A stretch of 21,597 bases of DNA from Bacteroidota bacterium (GTDB lineage Bacteria > Bacteroidota > Bacteroidia > Chitinophagales > Chitinophagaceae), in the NCBI GenBank assembly GCA_023391315.1, contig JAEWBD010000204.1:1-21597 (forward strand). Reading direction: 5' to 3'. The notes below the pieces were generated by a model. It had not been told where the DNA came from. It saw only the letters and a program-made list of their open reading frames with translations, and did no database searches. Position numbers and translations under genes: made by a program. This document shows, piece by piece, positions 7,586-16,261 of the stretch. The stretch's first letter is position 1; each line of letters starts with the position of its first letter.

Positions 7586-10555
7586 ATGCAATTTGCCCGT
7601 TGTTTATTATTATATGTTTTGATAATGCAGGTGCATTTTACTGCAAATGCGCAACCGGGAACTACCGTGGATTTAAAGAAACCCGAGAAGTATGCAAGCC
7701 GTACGCTGGGTTCTGAAAAAACAACGGACAGTAAAATAAGGCCTGTAAAAAGATTCTATCAAAATACCATTACACATTACAATTATGTGTTTAATGCCAA
7801 CGAACGCTTAAACGAAATTGTGGAGCGGGCAAAACAGGGTTTTAAAGACGATTATACAAAGCTTCTTCCCTATTACAATTATTCTCTTGATGTAACGGCT
7901 GCCGATAATGATATAGACACGGTAATTTATAAATGCAATGCCGGCATTTTATTGCACGACCTGAGAAACGATTGGGTGGATGACCTCTATCTTTTAATGG
8001 GCAGGGCTTATTACCTGCGCAAAAATTTTGATTCGGCCGAACGCGTTTTTGCCTACCTGAATTATGCATTTGCGCCAAAAGATGAAGGCTATGATCTGCC
8101 TGTTGGCAGTAACGAAACAGGCACCGAATTTTCTATCGCCACTAAAGAAAAGAAAAAACTGTTGAGCCCTCAGCCAAAAAGAAATGAAGATATTGTATGG
8201 ATAGCTAAGAACTATATTGAAGCAGGCAAGCCGCATGAAGCATCTGCTATCCTGGAAATGCTGCGGTATGATCCGCATTTCCCCGAACGCCTGCGGCCAT
8301 TGCTGCATGAAACAATTGGTTATCTCTTTTATAAATCCGGCACGTACGACAGCGCTGCCTATCACTTAAGTGAAGCCACCAGCATGGATGACGGCAAACC
8401 GGACAAAGCCAGGCGTGAATATTTAACCGCGCAATTATTTATGGCCGCAGGGTTAAAAAAGGAAGCGGAAGATTATTTTACAAGGAGCGCAGCTCATACA
8501 ATTGATCCTTACATGGCGGTGTATGCCAGCCTCAATGCCATAAACGCTGCTGAAGATTCTTCTGATGCAACAGATAAAAAAGTTACAAGTTTGCTGAAGC
8601 TTGCCAAAAAAGACAGGTATGTGGCTTACCGCGATCTTATTTATTATACGGCGGCACAGGTGTTGATGCAAAGCCATAATTATGATCAGGCGTACCAGTT
8701 TGCCAGGCAAAGCATCAAATACAATGTAAATAATCCCACGCAGCGCAGCCGCAGTTTTATGCTGCTGGGCGACCTTGAATATGTACGCCCCGATTACCTT
8801 CTTGCCAAAGCAGCCTACGATAGTGTTGATGCAGGTAATCTTGCCAATGCCGAAGATGAGGCGAGGCTAACGGCAAGGCTTGCCGCTTTGCAGGTAATAG
8901 CTGCCAACGTAACCATTATAAATACTGAAGATAGCTTACAGGCGGTTGCGCGTATGCCGGAAGCAGCACGGACAGCTTTAATTAAAAAAACGGTACGGCA
9001 GTTAAGAAGGGCGCAGGGATTGAAAGATGAAGACAGTTCTGTATTTATAAACCCTGCGGTTCAGCTCACAGGCAATAATAATACAGCGGCAAATGATTTG
9101 TTTGCAGCGCAGGCCTCGGCCAAAGGCGACTGGTATTTTAATAATAATGCTCTAAAAAGCAGCGGTTATGCGGGTTTCCGTTCCACCTGGGGCAACCGGC
9201 CCGATGTTGATAACTGGCGAAGAATTGCCGCCGTATCAAAACAAATTGCCGCGGCATCCCAAGGCAATCCCGATGGCAATGATACGGATATGGCTGATTC
9301 ACCATTGGGCGATCCCATGCTTAATGCGGGAAAGTCTATTAAGAATAATATTATGAACGGGCAGATTTCATACGATGTTTTAATGTCGTACCTGCCTTTA
9401 ACAGAAGAAAAGCTGAAAGAATCAAACAAAAAAATTGCGGAAGGCTTTTTCAATAATGGTAAAAAATTCCAGGATGACCTGGAAGATTATAATGCGGCCA
9501 TCAATGCTTACGATAGCCTTCTTACCCGCTTTCCCGGCGATACACATGCTGAAGAAGCATTGCTTAACCTGCATTATTGCTACAATAAACTGGGCAGAAA
9601 AGTTGCTGCTGATTCTGTTGCATCCATTATGCGCACAAAGTATAAAGACGGGAAGTTTACCGCTATTCTTAACAGCCTTAAAAAATCTAAAAAACCAGCG
9701 GAAGAAGATCCCGCCACAAAAGAATATGAGCGGATTTATAATCTTTTTATAGAAGGCAATTTTGATGAAGCCAAAGCGGCAAAAGCTGTTGCCGATAGCT
9801 TGTATGGCAATTCTCACTGGACGCCGCAACTGCTGTTTATAGAATCAATTTATTATATATCGAAACGGGAAGACAGCACAGCTATTGAAACGCTTACTTC
9901 ATTAACTACCCAGTTTGCCAGCACGCCACTGGCACAGAAGGCCGAAACCATGATTGATGTTTTGCGCAGGCGCTCAGAAATTGAAAATTATCTTACAAAC
10001 CTGCAGGTAACGCGTTTGCCGGAAGACGAACCATCCCGTGTGGTAACTTTAAACAAAGTGGACAGGGTGGATGAAAAGAAAGAACTGAAGGTAGATTCTG
10101 TGGTTGAAAAGAAAGGGCAGGCTGTTAAAACAAATGTTGATTCTGCAAAAGAGATGAAAGCCACGGTGCGCTCTTATGTTTTCAACGCTTCAGACCAGCA
10201 GTTCGTAGGTATTATTTTAAACAAGGTTGACCCGGTATATGCCAACGAAACCCGTAATGCATTTAACCGTTATAACCAGATAAATTTCTATAACCAGAAA
10301 ATAAATATCGCTTCCTCCAAAATCAACGATTCATTAAGCATTGTGCTTTTGGGACCTTTTAGTGATGCAGCAGAGGCGCTTATTTATTCAGAAAAAGTTA
10401 AACCTAAAGCGCCGGCTTCAATTATTCCCTGGTTAAAACCCGAAAAGTATAGCTTTACAATTATAAGTCAGTCTAATCTTGATATTTTAAACGACACTAA
10501 AGATTTAACCGGTTACAGGGAAATGCTGGAGAAAGTTTTACCGGGCAAATTTTAA
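7586..10555 (+). CDS. sprE: SprE/PorW-type TPR protein of gliding motility and type IX secretion
   Basis: A 989-aa exported protein. Residues 1-23 form a Sec signal peptide (hydrophobic core LLLYVLIM, likely cleavage after TANA). The mature N-terminus has the features I associate with SprE/PorW: RPVKRFYQNTITHYNYVFNA.ERL, then KDDYTKLLPYY, and a DDLYLLMGRAYYLRKNFDSAERVFAYL helix pair. TPR-like helical hairpins run through about 130-430 and 600-790, a charged Lys/Glu/Asp/Val linker lies at about 811-862, and a small C-terminal domain occupies about 863-989. The Flavobacterium and Porphyromonas proteins are predicted outer-membrane-associated lipoproteins needed for type IX secretion; PorW is proposed to connect the trans-envelope complex with the translocon. 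Unlike those, no lipobox cysteine is visible here. It heads a tight cluster with a PBP and riboflavin synthase. Confidence 0.78.
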   Translation: MQFARCLLLYVLIMQVHFTANAQPGTTVDLKKPEKYASRTLGSEKTTDSKIRPVKRFYQNTITHYNYVFNANERLNEIVERAKQGFKDDYTKLLPYYNYSLDVTAADNDIDTVIYKCNAGILLHDLRNDWVDDLYLLMGRAYYLRKNFDSAERVFAYLNYAFAPKDEGYDLPVGSNETGTEFSIATKEKKKLLSPQPKRNEDIVWIAKNYIEAGKPHEASAILEMLRYDPHFPERLRPLLHETIGYLFYKSGTYDSAAYHLSEATSMDDGKPDKARREYLTAQLFMAAGLKKEAEDYFTRSAAHTIDPYMAVYASLNAINAAEDSSDATDKKVTSLLKLAKKDRYVAYRDLIYYTAAQVLMQSHNYDQAYQFARQSIKYNVNNPTQRSRSFMLLGDLEYVRPDYLLAKAAYDSVDAGNLANAEDEARLTARLAALQVIAANVTIINTEDSLQAVARMPEAARTALIKKTVRQLRRAQGLKDEDSSVFINPAVQLTGNNNTAANDLFAAQASAKGDWYFNNNALKSSGYAGFRSTWGNRPDVDNWRRIAAVSKQIAAASQGNPDGNDTDMADSPLGDPMLNAGKSIKNNIMNGQISYDVLMSYLPLTEEKLKESNKKIAEGFFNNGKKFQDDLEDYNAAINAYDSLLTRFPGDTHAEEALLNLHYCYNKLGRKVAADSVASIMRTKYKDGKFTAILNSLKKSKKPAEEDPATKEYERIYNLFIEGNFDEAKAAKAVADSLYGNSHWTPQLLFIESIYYISKREDSTAIETLTSLTTQFASTPLAQKAETMIDVLRRRSEIENYLTNLQVTRLPEDEPSRVVTLNKVDRVDEKKELKVDSVVEKKGQAVKTNVDSAKEMKATVRSYVFNASDQQFVGIILNKVDPVYANETRNAFNRYNQINFYNQKINIASSKINDSLSIVLLGPFSDAAEALIYSEKVKPKAPASIIPWLKPEKYSFTIISQSNLDILNDTKDLTGYREMLEKVLPGKF

Positions 10556-10563
10556 TTTCAATT

Positions 10564-13035
10564 ATGGGCAGGAATGCAAAAAAGAAAACATCAGGGATAA
10601 AAACCTCTGTAAAAATTTTATGGAGGGTATTTTTTATAGGAATTTTCCTGGGTGTGCTATTAATTGTGGCGGCAGACTTTGGCCTGCTGGGTAAAATGCC
10701 ATCTATTGAAGAATTGCAAAACCCTTCGGCATCACTCGCCAGCCAGGTGTTTGCAGATGACGGTACCCTGATGGGCAAATATTTAATACAGGACAGGATA
10801 AATGTAAAATATGCCGACATCAGCAAATATGCGGTGGAAGCTTTGGTGGCAACAGAAGACGAACGTTTTTATGAACATAGCGGTATTGACCCCAAATCGG
10901 TAGCACGTGCCGTTTTTTTATTGGGCAGCCAGGGTGGCGGCAGCACCATTACCATGCAAACCGCAAAAAATCTTTTTACGAGTAACTGGCAAACCAGCAG
11001 CATATTTACGAGGATTCCGCAAAAAATAAAGGAAGGCATTATCGCTATAAAGCTGGAGCGCAATTTCACCAAGGAAGAAATCATTACTTTATATCTCAAT
11101 ACCGTTCCTTTCAGCGATAATATTTATGGCATCCGCAATGCGGCCAAAACATTTTTTCAAAAAGAGCCTGACAGGCTTTCTATTGAAGAGGCAGCCACTT
11201 TAATAGGCATGGTAAATGCGCCCACCGCTTATAACCCGCGTTTATACCCGGCAAGGGCAAAAGAAAGAAGGGATTTCATCATTAATAAAATGGTGAACAG
11301 CAACTTTATCACACAAACGCAGGCTGGTGCATTAACTGCAAAACCTATCGTACTTAATTATAGAAAGCTGAATGAAAATACAGGCCTGGCGCCTTATTTC
11401 AGGATGGTGCTGGGCGAGGAAATGAAGCGATGGTGCAAAACGCATACAAAACCAAATGGCGAAAATTACAACCTCTACCTTGATGGTTTGAAAATATATA
11501 CCACCATCAATCCCAAAATGCAGATATATGCTGAGGAAGCCGTGGCCAAACACATGGCGTATATGCAGAAAATCCTCAATTCACAAAGAGATATAAAAAC
11601 AGGATCGGTGTGGAAAGGCCATGAAAACGTGCTGGAGGCAGCCATGAAAGCCAGCGACCGCTGGAGGAATTTAAAAGAAGCCGGCCTTTCTGAAGCAGAC
11701 ATCCGCAAATCATTTCAGAAAAAAACAAATATGAAGGTTTTTGCCTGGAACAATAATCGTGAAAAGGATACGGTGATGACGCCTTATGATTCCATCAAAT
11801 ATTCAAGGCAGATGCTTGAATGCGGCTTCATGTCGATGGATCCGCTAAGCGGCCATATTAAAGCCTGGGTTGGCGGGATTGACTTTAAGAATTTTAAATT
11901 CGACCATGTAAATATCAACACGCGCCGGCAGGTGGGTTCAACCATAAAACCTTTATTGTACAGCCTGGCAATTGAGGAGGCAGGCTTTACGCCCAACACC
12001 ATGGTGGTTGATCAGCAGCAAAGTTTTGGCCAGTATGGTATGGTGCCTGCCACGGCGGCTTCCTGCACCGGCAATACAATGCCGATGATGTCGGCCCTCA
12101 CCTGGAGCCGTAACTGCGCCACAGCTTATATTATGAAACAGTTGGGGGGCGACAAGGATAACCAGGGTGCTCAGCGTTTTGTATCTTTTTTAAAGAACTG
12201 TAATGTGAAGGCTAAGATTGATCCTTATCCTTCCATCGCCTTGGGCTCCTGCGAAATTTCTTTATATGAAATGCTGCAGGCATACAGCATGTTTCCCGGA
12301 AGAGGTTTTAATGTGCAGCCCATGTATATCACCCGTATTGAAGATAAAAACGGTAATGTGCTGGAAACACGTACTTCCCAACGCAAGGAAGTTATAAGCG
12401 ATGTTACCGCCTATTTTGTTATCAGCATGATGGAAAACGTAGTAAAAGCAGGTACGGGAAGAAGGATGTGGAGTTATGGCGTGAAAGGCTCCATCGCCGG
12501 CAAAACAGGCACCACTAATGATAACAGTGATGCCTGGTTTATTGGTTATACTCCACAGTTGCTTTGCGGTGTCTGGTCGGGCTGCGACGACAGGTTTATC
12601 CGTTTCAGCAGCACGACAAACGGCCAGGGCGCTTCAGCGGCGTTGCCGGTTTGGGGCTATTTTTATAATAAGGTGGAAAAAGATAAAACACTCCCTTATT
12701 CTGATACGGCAGGGTTTGCAAAACCTGATGTAAACCTGAACGAACCGAGTTATGATTATATTAATAACAGCCAGATGGATTTAGGTGCACAGGGCGATAA
12801 TACGGGCACAGGGCAATCTTCTGATTACGAACAGGGCTACGATAATACGAACCCGGAAAGTATTGCTCCTGAAAGTAATACCGAGGGTTTATATGATAAC
12901 GAAAAATCGCCTACAGGAGAGGAGGTAAACCCCAGCAATAAAACCAAAAGCCCTTCAGGAAAAAATAACCCGCTTAATAAACCGGCAGCCGACACGGCAC
13001 GGCCCAAAGCGCTAATGCCTAAAAAACCGCAGTAA
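10564..13035 (+). CDS. Class A penicillin-binding protein 1A (transglycosylase/transpeptidase)
   Basis: An 823-aa bifunctional peptidoglycan synthase. A short basic cytoplasmic tail is followed by one membrane anchor (about 18-42). The GT51 glycosyltransferase domain shows E98-D99 (EDERFYEHSG, catalytic Glu), GGGSTITMQ (124-132) and the ER.FTKEEIITLYLN block. The transpeptidase domain has all three penicillin-binding motifs: S459-T-I-K462 (nucleophile Ser459), S515-R-N517 and K647-T-G-T650. After the domain, roughly residues 720-823 form a Asn/Ser/Pro/Lys-rich low-complexity tail, probably disordered in the periplasm. The start codon is 8 bp after the sprE stop, so the two are almost certainly cotranscribed. 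The enzyme polymerises and crosslinks glycan strands at the inner membrane. Confidence 0.93.
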   Translation: MGRNAKKKTSGIKTSVKILWRVFFIGIFLGVLLIVAADFGLLGKMPSIEELQNPSASLASQVFADDGTLMGKYLIQDRINVKYADISKYAVEALVATEDERFYEHSGIDPKSVARAVFLLGSQGGGSTITMQTAKNLFTSNWQTSSIFTRIPQKIKEGIIAIKLERNFTKEEIITLYLNTVPFSDNIYGIRNAAKTFFQKEPDRLSIEEAATLIGMVNAPTAYNPRLYPARAKERRDFIINKMVNSNFITQTQAGALTAKPIVLNYRKLNENTGLAPYFRMVLGEEMKRWCKTHTKPNGENYNLYLDGLKIYTTINPKMQIYAEEAVAKHMAYMQKILNSQRDIKTGSVWKGHENVLEAAMKASDRWRNLKEAGLSEADIRKSFQKKTNMKVFAWNNNREKDTVMTPYDSIKYSRQMLECGFMSMDPLSGHIKAWVGGIDFKNFKFDHVNINTRRQVGSTIKPLLYSLAIEEAGFTPNTMVVDQQQSFGQYGMVPATAASCTGNTMPMMSALTWSRNCATAYIMKQLGGDKDNQGAQRFVSFLKNCNVKAKIDPYPSIALGSCEISLYEMLQAYSMFPGRGFNVQPMYITRIEDKNGNVLETRTSQRKEVISDVTAYFVISMMENVVKAGTGRRMWSYGVKGSIAGKTGTTNDNSDAWFIGYTPQLLCGVWSGCDDRFIRFSSTTNGQGASAALPVWGYFYNKVEKDKTLPYSDTAGFAKPDVNLNEPSYDYINNSQMDLGAQGDNTGTGQSSDYEQGYDNTNPESIAPESNTEGLYDNEKSPTGEEVNPSNKTKSPSGKNNPLNKPAADTARPKALMPKKPQ

Positions 13036-13052
13036 ACCTGAAATTTGCAAAC

Positions 13053-13676
13053 ATGTTTACAGGAATTATTGAAACAACCGGCACTATTGAAGCAATTGAA
13101 AAGAAAGGCACTAATGTAAGTTTCTGGATTGCATCGCCGGTTTCAAACGAGCTTAAAGTTGATCAGAGCGTTAGCCACGACGGCGTTTGCCTTACGGTGG
13201 AAGCCGTTCAAAACAACAGGCACTGTGTAACTGCCATTGAAGAAACACTGTCTAAAACCAATCTTTTGTCCTGGCAAAAAAATACGCAGGTAAATATGGA
13301 AAGATGCCTGCAGATGAATGGCAGGATTGATGGCCATTTGGTGCAGGGACACGTGGATGCAACAGCTTCCTGCATTGAAGTTGAACAAAAAGATGGCAGT
13401 TGGGAATACCGTTTCCAGGTGCCCGCCGAATTCACCCATCTTATAATTGAGAAAGGTTCTGTGTGTTTAAACGGGATAAGCCTTACCGTTTTCGATATAA
13501 AATTCAACAGTTTTAAAGTGGCTGTAATACCCTATACTTACACGCATACAAACATGCAGCATGTTAAGAAAGGAACGATTGTAAATATTGAGTTTGATGT
13601 AATAGGGAAATACCTGGCAAGGTTCAGGGAAGTATTTGGCAAACCCGGTTCGCCTGAATATAATAATATGGTTTAA
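13053..13676 (+). CDS. ribE: Riboflavin synthase, alpha subunit
   Basis: A 207-aa protein, the normal family length. It has two tandem lumazine-binding beta-barrels: the first opens with MFTGIIETTGTIEAIEKK and contains SHDGVCLTV; the second carries GHLVQGHVDAT and the matching KGSVCLNGISLTVF. The enzyme dismutates two 6,7-dimethyl-8-ribityllumazine molecules into riboflavin and the pyrimidinedione precursor, the last step of riboflavin biosynthesis, in the cytoplasm. The start lies 17 bp after the PBP stop, so it is the likely third gene of the sprE-PBP cluster; no functional link to the first two genes is evident. A strong palindrome follows the stop codon. The symbol ribE follows E. coli-style usage in which this subunit is also called ribC. 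Confidence 0.95.
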   Translation: MFTGIIETTGTIEAIEKKGTNVSFWIASPVSNELKVDQSVSHDGVCLTVEAVQNNRHCVTAIEETLSKTNLLSWQKNTQVNMERCLQMNGRIDGHLVQGHVDATASCIEVEQKDGSWEYRFQVPAEFTHLIIEKGSVCLNGISLTVFDIKFNSFKVAVIPYTYTHTNMQHVKKGTIVNIEFDVIGKYLARFREVFGKPGSPEYNNMV

Positions 13677-13678
13677 GC

Positions 13679-13701
13679 TAACCTAAACTGAGTTTAGGTT
13701 A
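13679..13701. terminator. Perfect 11-bp inverted repeat after ribE
   Basis: TAACCTAAACT (13679-13689) and AGTTTAGGTTA (13691-13701) are exact reverse complements around a single central G, starting 3 bp after the ribE stop codon. It would fold as a hairpin with a minimal loop and most likely ends the + strand cluster. The sequence after it is only AT-rich without a clean T-run, and the near-perfect symmetry could also be a protein binding site. Confidence 0.55.
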
Positions 13702-13820
13702 ATGGCAATATTTATTTTATGAAGATGACGATTAGGAGCCTGGGAAGTGGGCTGGCTTTATATTATACGTAGGAGAATGTAGCCATTGGGGAAAATGTGC
13801 AATACATAAAATAACCACCC

Positions 13821-13919
13821 ATGGCTTTTTGCCAGATGCGCAATGAAATTGATATATTCCGTGAATTGTTTAAACAATGGGTAGCCGTTTTTCAGAAGGA
13901 TGATTGTGAAGATGAATGA
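13821..13919 (+). CDS. Possible 32-aa small ORF or gene remnant
   Basis: In the 257 bp between the ribE palindrome and the convergent PatB-type gene, a frame encodes MAFCQMRNEIDIF followed by RELFKQWVAVFQKDDCEDE. The peptide is amphipathic and acidic at its end, and its composition is protein-like (Phe/Trp/Glu/Asp rich). It could begin at 13821 or at the second ATG, 13836. An in-frame stop lies just upstream, so it does not extend. I recognise no family; a degraded end of a longer gene is as likely as a functional peptide. Confidence 0.2.
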   Translation: MAFCQMRNEIDIFRELFKQWVAVFQKDDCEDE

Positions 13920-13958
13920 GGCTTGATTATTTGATGGTGGGCTTGTGTTACAATTTTC

Positions 13959-15122
13959 TTACAAACTCCCCACAAACGCCTTCAATTTATTTAAACCCTC
14001 TTCCAGCAAAACCTTTGGTGTGGCTATGTTCAGGCGGATAAAGCCTTCACCGCTGGCGCCATACATGGTGCCGGCATTAACCCATAACTGATGTTTATTC
14101 AATAATATTTCTGCTATGATTTCCGAAGATTGATGTAATGCTTTGCAATCAATCCAAACAAGATAAGTAGCCTGCAACGGCAACACCTTTAGTTGTGGCA
14201 ATTCTTTCCTGATGAAGGCAGCCAGGTATTCATAATTTGCATATAAATATTGCTTCAATTGCTGCAGCCAACCTTCACCATAACTATAGGCCGCAATTAA
14301 AGCTTCTGATGCAAATACATTCAGAAAAGTTGTATCCTGCTCATTTAATACGGCTTCCAGTTGTTTGCGGATATTTTCACTGGCGCTTATCATATACGCC
14401 ACCTGTATGCCGGCAAGGTTAAAGCTTTTGCTGGGTGATGCGCAGGTAATGGAATTCATTAAAGCTTCTTTATTAATGGAAGCAAACGGCGTATGTGTGA
14501 AGCCATCATACACAAGATCAGAATGTATCTCATCTGCTATTACCAGCACATTATGCCTTTTGCATATTGCATGAATTTTTATAAGATCATCTTTACTCCA
14601 CACCCTTCCTGCAGGATTATGGGGATTGCATAACAGCATAAGTTTGGCAGATGGATCAGCGGCTTTTTGTTCAAGGTCGTTAAAATCAATTTTATATTCA
14701 CCGTTTTCATAAATAAGATTATTGCAAAGCGCTTCACAGCCGCAGTTTTCTATAGAAATAAAGAAATGGTTATATACCGGCGATTGCACAATTATTTTAT
14801 CGCCGCGCTTTGCAAAGGCGCGTATGATAACAGATAGTGCCGGTATAATGCCGGGTACGGGTATTATCCAATCTTTTTGCAATTGAAAATGATGGTGTGT
14901 TTGCCACCATTGCCATATGGATTCATAAAATGCAGCCGGCGTTATCGTGTATCCAAATATGCCGTGTTGTATGCGTTTATTTAAAGCATCAATAACGGGT
15001 GGCGCTGTTTTAAAATCCATGTCGGCCACCCACATGGGCAATACATTTTCAACGGTTGATAAATCCCATTTTACAGAACTGGTATTCCTACGCGGAATGA
15101 TCTCATCAAAATTATACTCCAT
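13959..15122 (-). CDS. PatB/MalY-type pyridoxal-phosphate C-S lyase (cystathionine beta-lyase-like aminotransferase fold)
   Basis: A 387-aa fold-type I PLP enzyme of normal length. The start MEYNFDEIIPRRNTSSVKWD and the LPMWVADMDF motif (about 29-38) are signatures of the PatB/MalY subfamily rather than ordinary aspartate aminotransferases. Other cofactor-site motifs are CNPHNPAGRVW, VIADEIHSDLVY, and ASPSKSFNLAG, in which Lys232 should form the Schiff base with PLP. Subfamily members cleave the C-S bond of cystathionine or cysteine conjugates, giving pyruvate, ammonia and a thiol. The protein is cytoplasmic. It starts 68 bp after the serine hydrolase gene on the same strand, so cotranscription is possible. 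Aminotransferase activity on another substrate remains an alternative. Confidence 0.88.
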   Translation of the reverse strand: MEYNFDEIIPRRNTSSVKWDLSTVENVLPMWVADMDFKTAPPVIDALNKRIQHGIFGYTITPAAFYESIWQWWQTHHHFQLQKDWIIPVPGIIPALSVIIRAFAKRGDKIIVQSPVYNHFFISIENCGCEALCNNLIYENGEYKIDFNDLEQKAADPSAKLMLLCNPHNPAGRVWSKDDLIKIHAICKRHNVLVIADEIHSDLVYDGFTHTPFASINKEALMNSITCASPSKSFNLAGIQVAYMISASENIRKQLEAVLNEQDTTFLNVFASEALIAAYSYGEGWLQQLKQYLYANYEYLAAFIRKELPQLKVLPLQATYLVWIDCKALHQSSEIIAEILLNKHQLWVNAGTMYGASGEGFIRLNIATPKVLLEEGLNKLKAFVGSL

Positions 15123-15190
15123 GCCGGTGCAGATATTTGCGCATGAAGATAGAGAATTGTGCAGTGAGCCGTATTTGCAGGAGGCCGCTG

Positions 15191-16186
15191 TTATTTTTTC
15201 AGCATGCTGAAGATAACCGGAAATATTTGTTGCTGGAATGCAATGGACTGGTTGATAGCATTGGCATCCGCGATATTTTCGTTGATGGCTATAACGGCAT
15301 GCAGCGAAGGGATGATGACGATAAACTGCCCGCCCCAGCCCATGCCATAAATAACATTTGTATGGTTGTATGTAAAATGATAAAAAGTTAAAGCATAATC
15401 TGATTGCGGAAAGCCCCAGTAACTTTTATAGGTTTTGCCCGGAGCCAGTAACTGCTGCACCCAGTTTTCGGGAACAATTTGTTTGCCCTTGTGCATGCCT
15501 TTGTTTAACAGCAGTTGGCCTATCTTTAAAAGATCTTCTGTATTCAGGCGCATGCTTAGTAAACCGCTGCCATCATAATAGCCATCAGGCATCTTCATCC
15601 AGGCGGTATGTGTTATGCCGAGTGGCTCAAACAGCATTTTTTTGGCGAATGAATAAGTATCCATATTTGTGGCTTTGGAAAGTATCAGCGACAGCAAATG
15701 CGTGGCCGCATTATTATAATGCCATTCTGCACCTGGGTCTGCCGTCATGGGTTGCTGTAAAGTATAAGCCGAAGGGTTGGGCAATTTAAGAAAGAGGTCA
15801 AGACGTTCGAGATTTTCATGATATAACCCTGAAGCCTGGTTCATTATATCAGCAATGGTAACGTTTTGTTTGCGGCTATCCGTATCATTCTTAAGTTCGG
15901 GGAAATAGTCAACAATTTTTTGGTTAACCGAAGAAATGAAACCTTTGTCAATGGCAATTCCTATTAAAATGGCCATTACATTTTTGGTTAACGACTGATC
16001 GTTAAATAAACTGTCACGGGTGTAACCATTAAAATACCGGCTGTATAAAACGCTGTTATTTTGTTTTACAATTAAAGCATAAACGTTTGGATTGTTTTGA
16101 AGATAGCTGAGTGTATCAAATGGTTGCTGCGCAAAGGCTGCTGCAGACACTGCACACACAAAGAAAATACAGATGAGTTTTTTCAT
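15191..16186 (-). CDS. Exported serine hydrolase of the beta-lactamase/DD-peptidase (class C-like) family
   Basis: A 331-aa protein with a Sec signal peptide (1-19, cleavage after AFA, before QQ). It has the SxxK-type active site: Ser65-Leu-Thr-Lys68 in NDQSLTKNVM, Tyr157-Asn-Asn159 in WHYNNAATH, and GWGGQ near residue 280 in place of the KTG/HxG strand motif. These fit the broad class C beta-lactamase/esterase EstB/Pab87 family, whose members hydrolyse peptides, esters or lactams; real beta-lactamase activity cannot be inferred. It is probably periplasmic. It follows the DUF2911 gene by 75 bp, a gap containing the small palindrome ATACCGGTAT (16234-16243), and precedes the PatB-type gene by 68 bp. 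Confidence 0.87.
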   Translation of the reverse strand: MKKLICIFFVCAVSAAAFAQQPFDTLSYLQNNPNVYALIVKQNNSVLYSRYFNGYTRDSLFNDQSLTKNVMAILIGIAIDKGFISSVNQKIVDYFPELKNDTDSRKQNVTIADIMNQASGLYHENLERLDLFLKLPNPSAYTLQQPMTADPGAEWHYNNAATHLLSLILSKATNMDTYSFAKKMLFEPLGITHTAWMKMPDGYYDGSGLLSMRLNTEDLLKIGQLLLNKGMHKGKQIVPENWVQQLLAPGKTYKSYWGFPQSDYALTFYHFTYNHTNVIYGMGWGGQFIVIIPSLHAVIAINENIADANAINQSIAFQQQIFPVIFSMLKK

Positions 16187-16261
16187 AAGCTAAACTGGAT
16201 TTGTTGTAAAACAAAGTAAGCATAATTACAGCAATACCGGTATAACGGGGCGACAGCAAAA

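Noticed and set aside
15191..16186. Antibiotic-resistance beta-lactamase
   Set aside because: The SxxK, YxN and GWGG motifs fit the broad serine hydrolase family; nothing specific to true beta-lactamases is visible.
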